From Acidipila sp. EB88 (GTDB lineage: Bacteria > Acidobacteriota > Terriglobia > Terriglobales > Acidobacteriaceae): DNA of 64,000 nt. This document shows, piece after piece, positions 17,411 to 25,752 of the stretch. The notes below the pieces were generated by a model. That model did no database searches. It was not told where the DNA came from and saw only the letters and a list, made by a program, of their open reading frames with translations. How positions within the stretch are numbered: position 1 is the stretch's first letter; the number at the start of each line of letters is the position of its first letter. The DNA is taken from the NCBI RefSeq assembly GCF_003858395.1, contig NZ_QWEV01000005.1, forward strand, positions 558,001 through 622,000, in the 5' to 3' direction. The position numbers were made by a program, and so were the translations under genes.

Positions 17411-18457
17411 TCAGACGCGCAGGGCAGCCGCTGGCTCAAGCAGCTCCAGGGTGGGTGTTTCGCCTGCTCCCGCGAGCCGCGCGCGCACCCCGAGGGGCAG
17501 CGTCACGTTGGCGCGCGACACGTGGCCCGACCGCAACCCGGTCGCGATCGGCCCCGGGAAGTCACGCAGGGCATGCAGAACCGCCTGCTCAAACAGGTCC
17601 GTCGGCGCGCCCGGCGAGGCGCAGCCCTGCATCTCGCCAAAGACAATGCCGGTCACGCCTCGGAGCTTGCCTGCCAGTACGAGCTGTCGCAGCATGCGAT
17701 CGATCTGGTACGGCTTGGTGCCTACGTCTTCAAGAAACAGCAGCTTGCCCTCAAGTTGCGGCGCGAATGGAGTTCCAAGCGAAGCGGCGAGCAGGGTCAG
17801 GCAGCCTCCATGCAGGACGCCTTCCACCGCAACGTCTTCGGCAATGTGCTGTGCTGCGATCGCGGAGCGCGAAGAACGCAGCCAGCGCAGCCCTTCGGCC
17901 GCGCCATAGGTATGGGTACGCCCCGAGAGCACCGCCGATAAGCTTGGCTCGTCCACCCCGTCGGGCAGGTAGAAGTCCGCGGCAAGCATGGGTGCGTGGA
18001 ACTGCACGAGTCCTGTCTGGTCCAGCAGCCAGCTCTGCAGCGCGGTGAGATCGCTGTAGCCAAGCAGCGGCTTGGGGTTGGCGCGCACCAGATCGAGATC
18101 AATCCCGGCCAGCAGGTAGTTGCTGCCATACCCGCCGCGTGTGCAGAGGATCGCATCGATTGAGCGGTCGGCAAACGCGGCGTGCAGATCGGCCAGCCGA
18201 TCCGCAGGGTCGGCGCTGAAGTAGGGCAGGTGCCTGCCCTGCGCATGCGCACCAAAGCGTACGTGCCAGCCGCGCTTCTCCAGCGCAGCGGCTCCCGCGT
18301 CGAGCCGCTGCTGCTGTGCGCTGCTCGCAGGTGCCACGATCGCCACGGTAGGGTGAGTCGGCAGCGCGAGCGGTTTGCGCTGGGCTGCTCCTTCGGTCAG
18401 CACAGCGACTCCGGCGCGCTGCGCGGTGGCGCCCCGTTCGTCGTGTTCGCTGCTCAA
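17411..18457 (-). CDS. ldcA: LD-carboxypeptidase (peptidase family S66)
   Basis: 348 residues; the start is TTG 18457, overlapping the dapF stop (TTGA). LdcA cleaves the D-Ala from the murein tetrapeptide in the cytoplasm, giving tripeptide for Mpl. The S66 catalytic triad is readable: Ser135 in GYSDLTAL, Glu243 in LFLEDVG and His312 in RSGHVS, along with the conserved CTRGGYGSNYLL loop. Length matches the family. Between its stop and mpl lie 132 bp containing a GC-rich inverted repeat (17390-17408). The first 30 residues are low-complexity and could be partly untranslated if a later start is used. Confidence 0.94.
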   Translation of the reverse strand: MSSEHDERGATAQRAGVAVLTEGAAQRKPLALPTHPTVAIVAPASSAQQQRLDAGAAALEKRGWHVRFGAHAQGRHLPYFSADPADRLADLHAAFADRSIDAILCTRGGYGSNYLLAGIDLDLVRANPKPLLGYSDLTALQSWLLDQTGLVQFHAPMLAADFYLPDGVDEPSLSAVLSGRTHTYGAAEGLRWLRSSRSAIAAQHIAEDVAVEGVLHGGCLTLLAASLGTPFAPQLEGKLLFLEDVGTKPYQIDRMLRQLVLAGKLRGVTGIVFGEMQGCASPGAPTDLFEQAVLHALRDFPGPIATGLRSGHVSRANVTLPLGVRARLAGAGETPTLELLEPAAALRV

Positions 18458-19311
18458 GCTGATACCTTCCGGTTGTCACCGGGCATGAATGCGAGACCCG
18501 TCGCGATCAGAACGGCCGGCCCTGTCAGTTCCATTTCGACGTTATCGCCCGGCCATGACACCGTCTGCATGCCACCAGGCGCGTGTACCGCAAGCCTGCG
18601 TTTGCAGCCATGCAGCAGCATTGAAGCCGCGGCCGTGGCGCAGGTACCGGTGCCGGAGGAACTCGTCGGCCCGACGCCACGCTCGAAGATGCGGATCGCA
18701 ATCTCACCCGGAGCGCGCACGTGCACGAACTCCACATTGGTCTGCGCCGGGAACTGCGGGTGAAAGCAGATGGCGCGACCCAGCGTCTCCCAGTCCATGC
18801 CATAGGCGCGAAAGCTTGCATCCTCCACGCGGATCACAAAATGCGGGTTGCCGGTTGACACCACGGCGCCTTCCACCAGGATCGCGTCCTCATCGAGCGA
18901 TACACTTGCGCGCTCCACCAGCGGTATACCCATCGCGGAACGCAGGCGCATCTCGGCGCCATCGCGGGCTTCCACGAAGCACACCCGCTCGCCCGCATCG
19001 GTCTGCAGCTTGAATGCGTCGCCGGGCTCCGCCTGCCTGCGGTGCGCCATCCATGCCGCAACGCAACGCGTGCCATTGCCGCTGATCTCGGCGATGCCGC
19101 CGTCGGCATTGCGCAGGCGGATCGTGCCGGAGCGCTCGCCAGTCCACTCCAGGAACTCCACCCCATCCGCACCCACACCCGTGGTGCGTGCGCACAGGGC
19201 GACGGCCAACGCGTGCTCCTGTGGATCATCGTGCGCAACAGCGGCGCCGGCGGCACGCTCCACGATCAGGAAGTCGTTGCCACAGGCGTGTGCTTTGCTG
19301 TACTCGAGCAT
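18454..19311 (-). CDS. dapF: Diaminopimelate epimerase-like protein with both catalytic cysteines replaced by serine
   Basis: 285 residues, DapF fold and length. DapF interconverts LL- and meso-diaminopimelate with a two-cysteine mechanism (Cys73 and Cys217 in Haemophilus influenzae). Family landmarks are intact: KAHACGNDF at the N-terminus, LRNADGG, VSTGNPHFVI, FPAQTNVEFVHVR and FERGVGPT. At the first catalytic site the sequence is EISGNGTRC, with Ser77 (codon AGC at 19083-19081) where CGNG is expected. At the second it is SSSGTGTC, with Ser219 (TCC at 18657-18655) where CGTG is expected. Cysteines occur only a few residues later (Cys83, Cys224). Context with ldcA and mpl fits diaminopimelate metabolism. 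Whether it epimerises DAP, uses serines, or has another substrate is open. Confidence 0.85.
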   Translation of the reverse strand: MLEYSKAHACGNDFLIVERAAGAAVAHDDPQEHALAVALCARTTGVGADGVEFLEWTGERSGTIRLRNADGGIAEISGNGTRCVAAWMAHRRQAEPGDAFKLQTDAGERVCFVEARDGAEMRLRSAMGIPLVERASVSLDEDAILVEGAVVSTGNPHFVIRVEDASFRAYGMDWETLGRAICFHPQFPAQTNVEFVHVRAPGEIAIRIFERGVGPTSSSGTGTCATAAASMLLHGCKRRLAVHAPGGMQTVSWPGDNVEMELTGPAVLIATGLAFMPGDNRKVSA

Positions 19312-19330
19312 CTGTCTCCTGGTGCTGGCG

Positions 19331-20980
19331 CTAGAAAGTGCGCGGCACTGTTGATTTGTAAATACGCGCGCAGGGCTGGCCGGTGGAGCAGATCACGTTT
19401 AATAGCGTTAGGCCTTCGCCATGCGCCTGCACTGCGGCGGCCACCGCGTCACCATCCAGGCCCACCACGTAGCTTGCCGAGTGCGCCGGATCTTTCAGTG
19501 CCTTGCGCCACAACAACCAGTCCGAATCATTGACCGTGCGCACCAGCGGGATACCCGCCTGCTGCACAGCGCCTACATGGTCCGAGGTGTACATCAGGAT
19601 CAGCCCGGCGGGCGGCAGCGCGCTGAGCGCATGCGCTAGTTCTGTCTCAAACGGGATGCGCGTGTGTGAGTTCACGTAGGCCTCGCCCAGCACCAGCGGC
19701 CGCTCCCGGATCAGCACCACATCGTTCACCACGAAGAGCAGCGCGATGGCTGCCACCGCGGGCGCTACGAACTGCGGCGTGCGCTGCTTCACCCGTGCCA
19801 GTGCAGCGGCCGCGAGCCATCCCAGGCTCAGCGCAAACGCCGGCAACAGTTCCATGCCATAACGGGTGTTGTACCAGCCGTGCGGGTACCAGCGCGGCAG
19901 AAAGATCGGCACCGAGCCATATGCAACCGAGTACATGTAAAACGGCAGCGGAAGCCAGAGCAGCAGGAACGCGCCAGCCACACCTCGCCGCGCACGCAGC
20001 GCCAGCGCGGTGCCCGCGAGCGAGGCAAGCATCAGCAGATCGGCAACCCAGCGGTCGGTCGCGTCGAGCTCCGCGGCCTTGGCGAAGTACAGCAGCGCCA
20101 CTGGCATGTTGTGCCAGCCTGGGTAGTGCCCTGCCCCATGCGCGCTGGTGCGCGCGTCAATCGCCTTAGCCGAGTACGGGCCGCGCATAAAGTCGAGCGG
20201 ATCGCCGAACTGCTTGGCGTTGTACGCGAGCCAGCCGGCCGGCGCTGCCAGCAGGATCGCCGTGCACAGCAGGAACGCGCCGCCCGATCGTCCGCGCCAC
20301 GCTCCGGACTTCCATGTGTTCCATGCGAGCACGCACCAGGCCAGCGCCGCAACGATCCAGCCGTCGTAGCGTGTGAACACCGCGGCAAACAGCACCAGCG
20401 CCGCGCCCATCAGCGTGTTGCGCAGGATGCGTTCGCGCGCAGCGGTGGGCGGCTGCAGCGTGGCCCGCCCGTGTTCCGTGACAAAGACCGCAGCCCAGAT
20501 GATCTCGGCTAGAAAGATCGGCTCGGTCATGGCCGTGCATTGCAAGTACAGCAGGCTGGGGTTTGCGGCATAAAACAGTGCCGCAAGAAACGACGCGGCG
20601 CCACCGAGCGCAACCCGCGCCAGCCGATACACGCCGGCGACGCCAAGCACATACGCCAGCATCGACGGCGGCGCACCAGCCAGCCCGCTCTGCCAGAACT
20701 CCATGCTGCGTGCGAATGGGTAGATCAGAAGGTGCGGCAGCGGCAGCCACACGGAGCCAAGCTGGCGAAAGCCCGGGTACAACGAGTCGCTCAGCCGGCG
20801 CGCGATGTGGAGGTGCGCCACCGCATCGCCGTACAAAAGCAGCATGCCATGACGCGCGCAGTAAGCCAGTGCGATGAAGGAAAGGATTGCTGCCGCGCAT
20901 GCCGCCAGCACACACTCCTGCCCCAGCGTGGAAGCAACAGGAGTATGCGTGCTGGCGGTTTTCTTCAAGCGGACACTCAC
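19331..20980 (-). CDS. Polytopic membrane glycosyltransferase-like protein (GT-C/GT39 type)
   Basis: 549 residues from GTG 20980, directly after the pfkB-like gene's stop. About eleven hydrophobic helices are visible, with a short lysine-rich N-terminus. The first periplasmic loop has LLLYGDAVAHLHIARRLSDSLYPG, an acidic residue after TM1 as in GT-C transferases, followed by GSVWLPLPHLL. The C-terminal 130 residues are soluble and probably periplasmic (TSDHVGAVQQAGIPLVRTVNDSDW). Donor and acceptor are unknown. The gene sits inside a compact operon with MTA salvage and cell-wall genes, which does not by itself indicate a substrate. It differs from the other GT-C protein at 8.5-10.2 kb. Confidence 0.72.
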   Translation of the reverse strand: MSVRLKKTASTHTPVASTLGQECVLAACAAAILSFIALAYCARHGMLLLYGDAVAHLHIARRLSDSLYPGFRQLGSVWLPLPHLLIYPFARSMEFWQSGLAGAPPSMLAYVLGVAGVYRLARVALGGAASFLAALFYAANPSLLYLQCTAMTEPIFLAEIIWAAVFVTEHGRATLQPPTAARERILRNTLMGAALVLFAAVFTRYDGWIVAALAWCVLAWNTWKSGAWRGRSGGAFLLCTAILLAAPAGWLAYNAKQFGDPLDFMRGPYSAKAIDARTSAHGAGHYPGWHNMPVALLYFAKAAELDATDRWVADLLMLASLAGTALALRARRGVAGAFLLLWLPLPFYMYSVAYGSVPIFLPRWYPHGWYNTRYGMELLPAFALSLGWLAAAALARVKQRTPQFVAPAVAAIALLFVVNDVVLIRERPLVLGEAYVNSHTRIPFETELAHALSALPPAGLILMYTSDHVGAVQQAGIPLVRTVNDSDWLLWRKALKDPAHSASYVVGLDGDAVAAAVQAHGEGLTLLNVICSTGQPCARIYKSTVPRTF

Positions 20981-21916
20981 TTAGTCCAGGTGTGAGAGAG
21001 CGCGCAGCTGTGCGAAGCGGTTGTCGATCTCTTTGCGTGTCAGTGACTGCACGCGCTCGGTGCCGAAGCGCTCACAGGCAAACGCACCCATGGTCGCGCC
21101 GTAGAACATCGCGCGCTTCCACGAAGAAGGCGTCAGCTCGCCCGACTCGGCAAGCGATCCGAAGAAGCCGCCCGCGAAGGAGTCGCCTGCTCCCGTGGGA
21201 TCCACCACTTCATCGAGCAGCACGGTGGGCACGCGGAAAGCGACGGACTGGGGACCACCATGCCCAGGGAAAGAACGCTCGCTGAAGAAAGCCGTCGCGC
21301 CGTATTCCCCATGCTTCACGATCAGGCTTTTGGGGCCAAGCTCGAGAATCCTGTTTGCCGCACGCAGCAGGTTGTTCTCCCCTGCCAGCAGTCGCGCTTC
21401 GCCGTCGTTGATCAGCAACGTATCGAGGTGCTTGATCACGAGCAGAAGGTTCTCGCGGTGCGCCCCGATCCAGTAGTTCATCGTGTCGCCGCAGACCATC
21501 CGCACGTCGCACAACTGCGTGCGCACGCGCTCCTGCAACACGGGATCGATGTTGGCCAGGAACAGGTACTGCGAATCCGTGTAGCTTGCAGGGATCTTGG
21601 GAGAGAACGTTTCAAACACGTTCAGCTCCGTGGCAAGCGTGGCAGCGCTGTTCAGGTCGTCGACATAGGACCCGCGCCAGAAGAAGCTCTTGCCGGCGAC
21701 ATGCTCGATGCCCTCGGTATCGATGCCACGGCGATCAAACACGGCCTGCTCTTCCGCCTTGAAGTCTTCACCAACCACGGCAATGACCCGCACCTTCGTG
21801 AAGAACGAAGCGGCCAGTGCGAAGTGTGTGGCAGCGCCGCCAAGAATGCGGTCGCGCTTACCCGAAGGACTCTCGATGCCGTCAAACGCAACGCTGCCCA
21901 CAACCAGAATGCTCAT
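20981..21916 (-). CDS. PfkB-family carbohydrate/nucleoside kinase
   Basis: 311 residues. The ribokinase-fold signatures are clear: N-terminal VVGSVAFDGI and GGAATHFALAASFF for substrate binding, NDGEARLLAG, VKHGEYGA, and the C-terminal DPTGAGDSFAGG with catalytic Asp245 and its anion hole. PfkB enzymes phosphorylate sugars or nucleosides with ATP in the cytoplasm. It lies 33 bp downstream of the MTA phosphorylase gene, so a nucleoside or ribose-type substrate linked to purine or methylthioadenosine salvage is a reasonable inference, but specificity cannot be read. Adenosine kinase, ribokinase or a sugar kinase are all possible. Confidence 0.87.
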   Translation of the reverse strand: MSILVVGSVAFDGIESPSGKRDRILGGAATHFALAASFFTKVRVIAVVGEDFKAEEQAVFDRRGIDTEGIEHVAGKSFFWRGSYVDDLNSAATLATELNVFETFSPKIPASYTDSQYLFLANIDPVLQERVRTQLCDVRMVCGDTMNYWIGAHRENLLLVIKHLDTLLINDGEARLLAGENNLLRAANRILELGPKSLIVKHGEYGATAFFSERSFPGHGGPQSVAFRVPTVLLDEVVDPTGAGDSFAGGFFGSLAESGELTPSSWKRAMFYGATMGAFACERFGTERVQSLTRKEIDNRFAQLRALSHLD

Positions 21917-21949
21917 ACCTGCTCTTTTCCTGGGTACCGCTGTTGCGAG

Positions 21950-22840
21950 TTAGAAGTACTTGCCGAAAAGCAGTTGCAACTTCTCGCGGGTCGCCGCGGG
22001 GATCATCTCGCGACTGGTCATGATGGCGTACTGCGCGGCGGTTGCGCATCCGCAGCTACGCTCCTTCGGCAACAACCCCACTGCCTGCCGGACCACCCGT
22101 GCCGCGTTGGCGCTGTTCTGGTGCATCACGGCGATCACCTGGTCGACGGTCACATCGTCATGGCCTTCAAACCAGCAGTCGTAATCGGTCACCATGGCAA
22201 GCGTGGCGTAGCAGATCTCGGCTTCGCGCGCGAGCTTGGCTTCCTGCAGGTTGGTCATGCCGATGATGTCGGCGCCCCAGGAGCGATACAGCTTGGACTC
22301 CGCGCGGGTCGAGAACTGCGGACCCTCCATGCACACATAGGTGCCGCCGGGCTTGCCCACTACACCGGAATCCGTACAGGCCTGGGTCAGGGTCTTGGCC
22401 ACCACGCCGCAAACCGGATCGCCGAATGCAACGTGACCCACAACGCCCTCGCCAAAGAAGGTGGCGACACGATTGAAGGTGCGATCGATGAACTGGTCCG
22501 GGATCACGAAGTCGGTGGGCTTGTGCTCTTCCTTCAACGAGCCCACGGCGGAGACAGAAAGGACCTGCTCCACGCCGACCGACTTGAGTGCGTAGATGTT
22601 GGCGCGAAACGGCAGCTCGCTCGGCAACAGCCGATGGCCTTTGCCGTGGCGTGCCAGGAAAGCCACGCTGCGGCCATCAAGCGTACCCAGCACCAGCGGG
22701 TCACTTGGTTCGCCCCAGGGCGTGGACACGTGCACTTCCCGAACGTCTGTTAAGCCGGGCATGGCATACAAGCCACTGCCGCCGATGATGCCGATCTCTG
22801 CCTGCTGCTGCAAACGCGTGCTCCTGAAGGCCGCGCTCAC
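21950..22840 (-). CDS. mtnP: S-methyl-5'-thioadenosine phosphorylase
   Basis: 296 residues from GTG 22840, overlapping the preceding gene's stop (GTGA). The enzyme cleaves 5'-methylthioadenosine with phosphate to adenine and methylthioribose-1-phosphate. Family motifs are present: IGIIGGSGLY, the phosphate-binding FLARHGKGHRLLPSELPFRANI, VSAVGSLKEE, MEGPQFSTRAES, IGMTNLQEAKLAREAEI and VTDYDCW. The two aspartates of TDYDCW belong to the 6-aminopurine-specific set. No other methionine-salvage genes are in view. A purine nucleoside phosphorylase is less likely given these residues. Confidence 0.94.
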   Translation of the reverse strand: MSAAFRSTRLQQQAEIGIIGGSGLYAMPGLTDVREVHVSTPWGEPSDPLVLGTLDGRSVAFLARHGKGHRLLPSELPFRANIYALKSVGVEQVLSVSAVGSLKEEHKPTDFVIPDQFIDRTFNRVATFFGEGVVGHVAFGDPVCGVVAKTLTQACTDSGVVGKPGGTYVCMEGPQFSTRAESKLYRSWGADIIGMTNLQEAKLAREAEICYATLAMVTDYDCWFEGHDDVTVDQVIAVMHQNSANAARVVRQAVGLLPKERSCGCATAAQYAIMTSREMIPAATREKLQLLFGKYF

Positions 22841-24543
22841 TCAGGATGCAAGAGGCCGCGGCGCCTCGCACAGTATACCCGTGGCATGCCGGCAGACAGC
22901 ATGCCCTGCTGCGCGAAGAACGCGCGCAGTGGAGCGGTCAGGCCAGTGGCGTGACCCGCCTGCGCCCATGCCGCATCACCCTCACTGCGCTGTGCCTCCG
23001 CGCTGGTCTGCGCTCCTGTCTGCGCAGCCAACATGCGCGCCTCGACCGCTTCTGCCGCGTTTACAGGCAGCGTATGGCTGACAAATACGTAGCGATCGCG
23101 CTGATCTACGATCACCGGCCCTTCCACCGTCGCATACACTGCCGCCGGTCCCTCGGCGGCATGCGGCTCCTGCCTCAGACCCGGGTAGCGCTTCGGCAGG
23201 CTGTCGCGATAGACGCGTGCAAACGCTGCCGCCGCCGCGGCCGTCTTCCATCGTGACAGGTACACCATCGCGATTGACGCCGTGCTGTCGCGCGCGGCAG
23301 CGGTTGTGGCCGAGCGGCTTTGCGCCGCGTAGTACACGCCGCCATCCCACGCCAGGGCAGCGTCCGCGCCTGCGCCCTTGTCGCCGAGCTGCTCCGCCAG
23401 GATGCGCACATCAAGCGCGCCCATGACGCCCACGTCGTACGGCGCCCAGTCCTGGTCGAGCAACGGGTGCAGATCCGGCATCTGCAGCAGCGGCATGGGG
23501 TCGCCATGCTCGAAGCCTGCCGGGTGCAGAATCTGCCAGCTGGTCGAAGGCGGCCGCTGCAGCACCTCGGCAAATGCGCCCGCGGTGCCGCGATCCTTCA
23601 ACAGCCGCTGCTCAAACACCAGGCCCTCCTGGTACGGAAACAGCAGGGACTGCCGCATCACCAGCGGGGCGCTGGCCAGCACCGGCGAGTCATCCGCACC
23701 TGCCGCGGCGTCCAGGCTGCTCAGCGAGAAATCCGGCAGGGTCCGCAGCGTTTGGCCTTTGCCTTCGAGTCCCCAGTCAAGGTAGGCGACCATGGCCTGG
23801 CCTTCCAGCACTGCTTCGCGCGCCGAGTCTGTCTCATCGGTGCGGATATGTTCGCGATCCTGGTCGATATTCTGGGCCGTGCCATCCGGACTGGTGTTCT
23901 CCCACTTGTCCAGGTCGATGTGGCGGGATGCCTGGTACTGGTCCTGCAGGGCGTGGGTCAGCTCGTGCGCCAGCACCGGCTTCTGGGTGTCGGCATCGAG
24001 CCAGTCCAGCAGGTTCACTGTCCGGGTCTTGCTGTCGTAGAAGCCGGCCACCTGTTCGCCCAACAGCTTGAGCAGGAAGGGCCTGAGCGAAAAATGCTGG
24101 GGCAGCAGCCCGAACTTCTCAAGCGTGATGGCCGAGCGCTCGATCCGTGCCGTGTCCTTGTCCTCGTCCATCTTCTGCTTCAGGTAGGCCACCACCTGGT
24201 CCCTGGTCAGCAGCCGGCGTTTCACGCTCTGGCGCACGGGGAACCCGGTGTCCCGCGCATCAAAGGCCAGGATCGTGTCGACCGAGCGAAACAGCTCGCG
24301 GGCCTGCGCTGCGCTGATGCGGGGTTTAGGTGAGCTTGGCGCCTCGTCGTGCGGGGGGCTCTTCACCTGCGGAACGCCCTGGGGAGCAGCCTGTGGCGAG
24401 CTCTGCCCGCGAAGCAGGTCGCCGGAAGCGGGACCCAGCGTGACGATGAGCAGCACGATCAGCGGTCGCAGAACGCGCGCGGGCCGCCAAACGTGCTGCA
24501 GAGGATGGAGCAGTGGGGGAGTAGTCCTTGGGGAGGAGAACAT
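22837..24543 (-). CDS. Putative exported HEXXH zinc metallopeptidase-like protein
   Basis: 568 residues from ATG 24543 (a longer start at 24618 would run into the divergent promoter). A hydrophobic segment follows a short basic N-terminus (RVLRPLIVLLIVTLGPASG), consistent with a signal peptide or anchor, then a Pro-rich linker. The core resembles putative metallopeptidases with FLLKLLGEQVAGFYDSKTRTVNLL followed by LAHELTHALQDQ, giving HELTH at His193-His197, and a downstream EGQAMVAYLDWGLEG that may supply the third ligand. The last 200 residues have no recognisable motif. Substrate unknown. It heads the minus-strand gene string and overlaps mtnP by four bases. Confidence 0.72.
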   Translation of the reverse strand: MFSSPRTTPPLLHPLQHVWRPARVLRPLIVLLIVTLGPASGDLLRGQSSPQAAPQGVPQVKSPPHDEAPSSPKPRISAAQARELFRSVDTILAFDARDTGFPVRQSVKRRLLTRDQVVAYLKQKMDEDKDTARIERSAITLEKFGLLPQHFSLRPFLLKLLGEQVAGFYDSKTRTVNLLDWLDADTQKPVLAHELTHALQDQYQASRHIDLDKWENTSPDGTAQNIDQDREHIRTDETDSAREAVLEGQAMVAYLDWGLEGKGQTLRTLPDFSLSSLDAAAGADDSPVLASAPLVMRQSLLFPYQEGLVFEQRLLKDRGTAGAFAEVLQRPPSTSWQILHPAGFEHGDPMPLLQMPDLHPLLDQDWAPYDVGVMGALDVRILAEQLGDKGAGADAALAWDGGVYYAAQSRSATTAAARDSTASIAMVYLSRWKTAAAAAAFARVYRDSLPKRYPGLRQEPHAAEGPAAVYATVEGPVIVDQRDRYVFVSHTLPVNAAEAVEARMLAAQTGAQTSAEAQRSEGDAAWAQAGHATGLTAPLRAFFAQQGMLSAGMPRVYCARRRGLLHPE

Positions 24544-24593
24544 GCAGGCTCTATCGGCATGGTAGCCCCAGCGGACCAGACCTGGGGGCTGCT

Positions 24594-24599
24594 TATAAT
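24594..24599 (+). promoter_or_regulatory. -10 box TATAAT upstream of the ygfZ gene
   Basis: A perfect TATAAT lies 40 bp before ATG 24640 in the spacer between divergent genes. No good -35 hexamer is present at the right distance. The element is nearly symmetric (TTATAATAA), so it could also serve the minus-strand gene. Confidence 0.4.
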
Positions 24600-24639
24600 A
24601 AGGCCTGTTGAAACACACTGGACGAGCCGGTATTTCCCG

Positions 24640-25737
24640 ATGATCGAAGAGACCACCACCGTTCCGGAGCAGGTCCAGGCCGAGTTGACGCCGCTTGCCC
24701 GTGTGCTGGACGAACCTTCAGCCCCGTTCGCCGGCGTGCTGACCCCGGCATCCTTCTCCTCCTCGACTGCGGAACTGGAAGCGCTGTGCACAGCCGCGGG
24801 CGTCTACGATCTGGGGTTCCTGGCGCGCTTTCGCATCTCCGGCGAGGACCGGGTCCGCTGGCTCAACGGCATGATCACCAACACGGTGAAAGACCTCGAG
24901 CCCGGCCAGCATAACTACACTTTTCTACTGAACGCGCAGGGTCGAATCCAAGGTGACGGCACCGTCTATGCCCTGCCGGAGGCGCTGCTCTTTTCCACCG
25001 ACGAATCACAAGCCGCCCGGGTGGCGGCTCACCTCGACCGCTTCATCATCATGGACGACGTGGAACTGGTGCGCGAACCAGGCTGGACGGCACTGGGACT
25101 GACCGGCCCCGAGGCTGGTGCCTTGCTCCTGCGCGCAGGTGTACTCAAGGACGCACCCCTGCCGGGAAGCTTCGTCGAACAGGATGGCCTCCTGGTTGCG
25201 CGGAGCCTCGTCGGCCCGGTCGACCAGTTTGTCCTTTGGGTCGAGGCTTCAGGTGTCGCTGCCTTGTGGCAGCGACTGCTCGCCGCCGGGGCTGCGCCGT
25301 GCGGTTCGCAGGCCGTGGAGTCGCTTCGCGTCCTTGCCGGGATCCCGAGGTATGGCGTGGACATCGAAGAGAAAACCCTCGCCCAGGAGACCGGGCAGAT
25401 GCATGCGCTGCACTTCAATAAAGGGTGCTACCTCGGGCAGGAGATCGTGGAACGGATTCGTTCGCGCGCCACGGTACACCGGGGTATCCGCGTGTTTCGC
25501 CTGTCGGGCGAGCTACCGCCTGTGGGTACGGCGTTGTACTCCGCCGCCAAACCGGAGACCGCGGTCGGCGAGCTCACCAGCATCACATCGGTAACTGCGC
25601 CAATCGCAGTGCTTACACCCGGCATCTACGCGCTGGGCACCGTGCGCACCGAAGCCGTTGCCACAGCCTCCTCGTCGCTCACCTACGCCGGTGGCAGCGC
25701 CGAGGCGCTGCTGCACGCGCCGCTTCAAAACGTTTGA
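24640..25737 (+). CDS. ygfZ: YgfZ/GcvT-like folate-binding Fe-S assembly protein
   Basis: 365 residues from ATG 24640; the frame is open 97 codons upstream but that part lies antisense to the metallopeptidase gene. YgfZ-type proteins bind tetrahydrofolate and support assembly or repair of certain iron-sulfur enzymes. The diagnostic signature KGCYLGQE is present at residues 261-268 with Cys263, after the GcvT-like body (RFRISGEDRVRWLNGMITN, NAQGRIQGDGTVYAL, GIPRYGVDIEEKTLAQE). It begins a plus-strand run of closely spaced housekeeping genes. High confidence in family. Confidence 0.93.
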   Translation: MIEETTTVPEQVQAELTPLARVLDEPSAPFAGVLTPASFSSSTAELEALCTAAGVYDLGFLARFRISGEDRVRWLNGMITNTVKDLEPGQHNYTFLLNAQGRIQGDGTVYALPEALLFSTDESQAARVAAHLDRFIIMDDVELVREPGWTALGLTGPEAGALLLRAGVLKDAPLPGSFVEQDGLLVARSLVGPVDQFVLWVEASGVAALWQRLLAAGAAPCGSQAVESLRVLAGIPRYGVDIEEKTLAQETGQMHALHFNKGCYLGQEIVERIRSRATVHRGIRVFRLSGELPPVGTALYSAAKPETAVGELTSITSVTAPIAVLTPGIYALGTVRTEAVATASSSLTYAGGSAEALLHAPLQNV

Positions 25738-25752
25738 AAGGGAACCTCCACC

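Noticed and set aside
21260..22753. 497-codon plus-strand frame across pfkB and mtnP
   Set aside because: Runs antisense through two recognisable enzymes and has no domain of its own.
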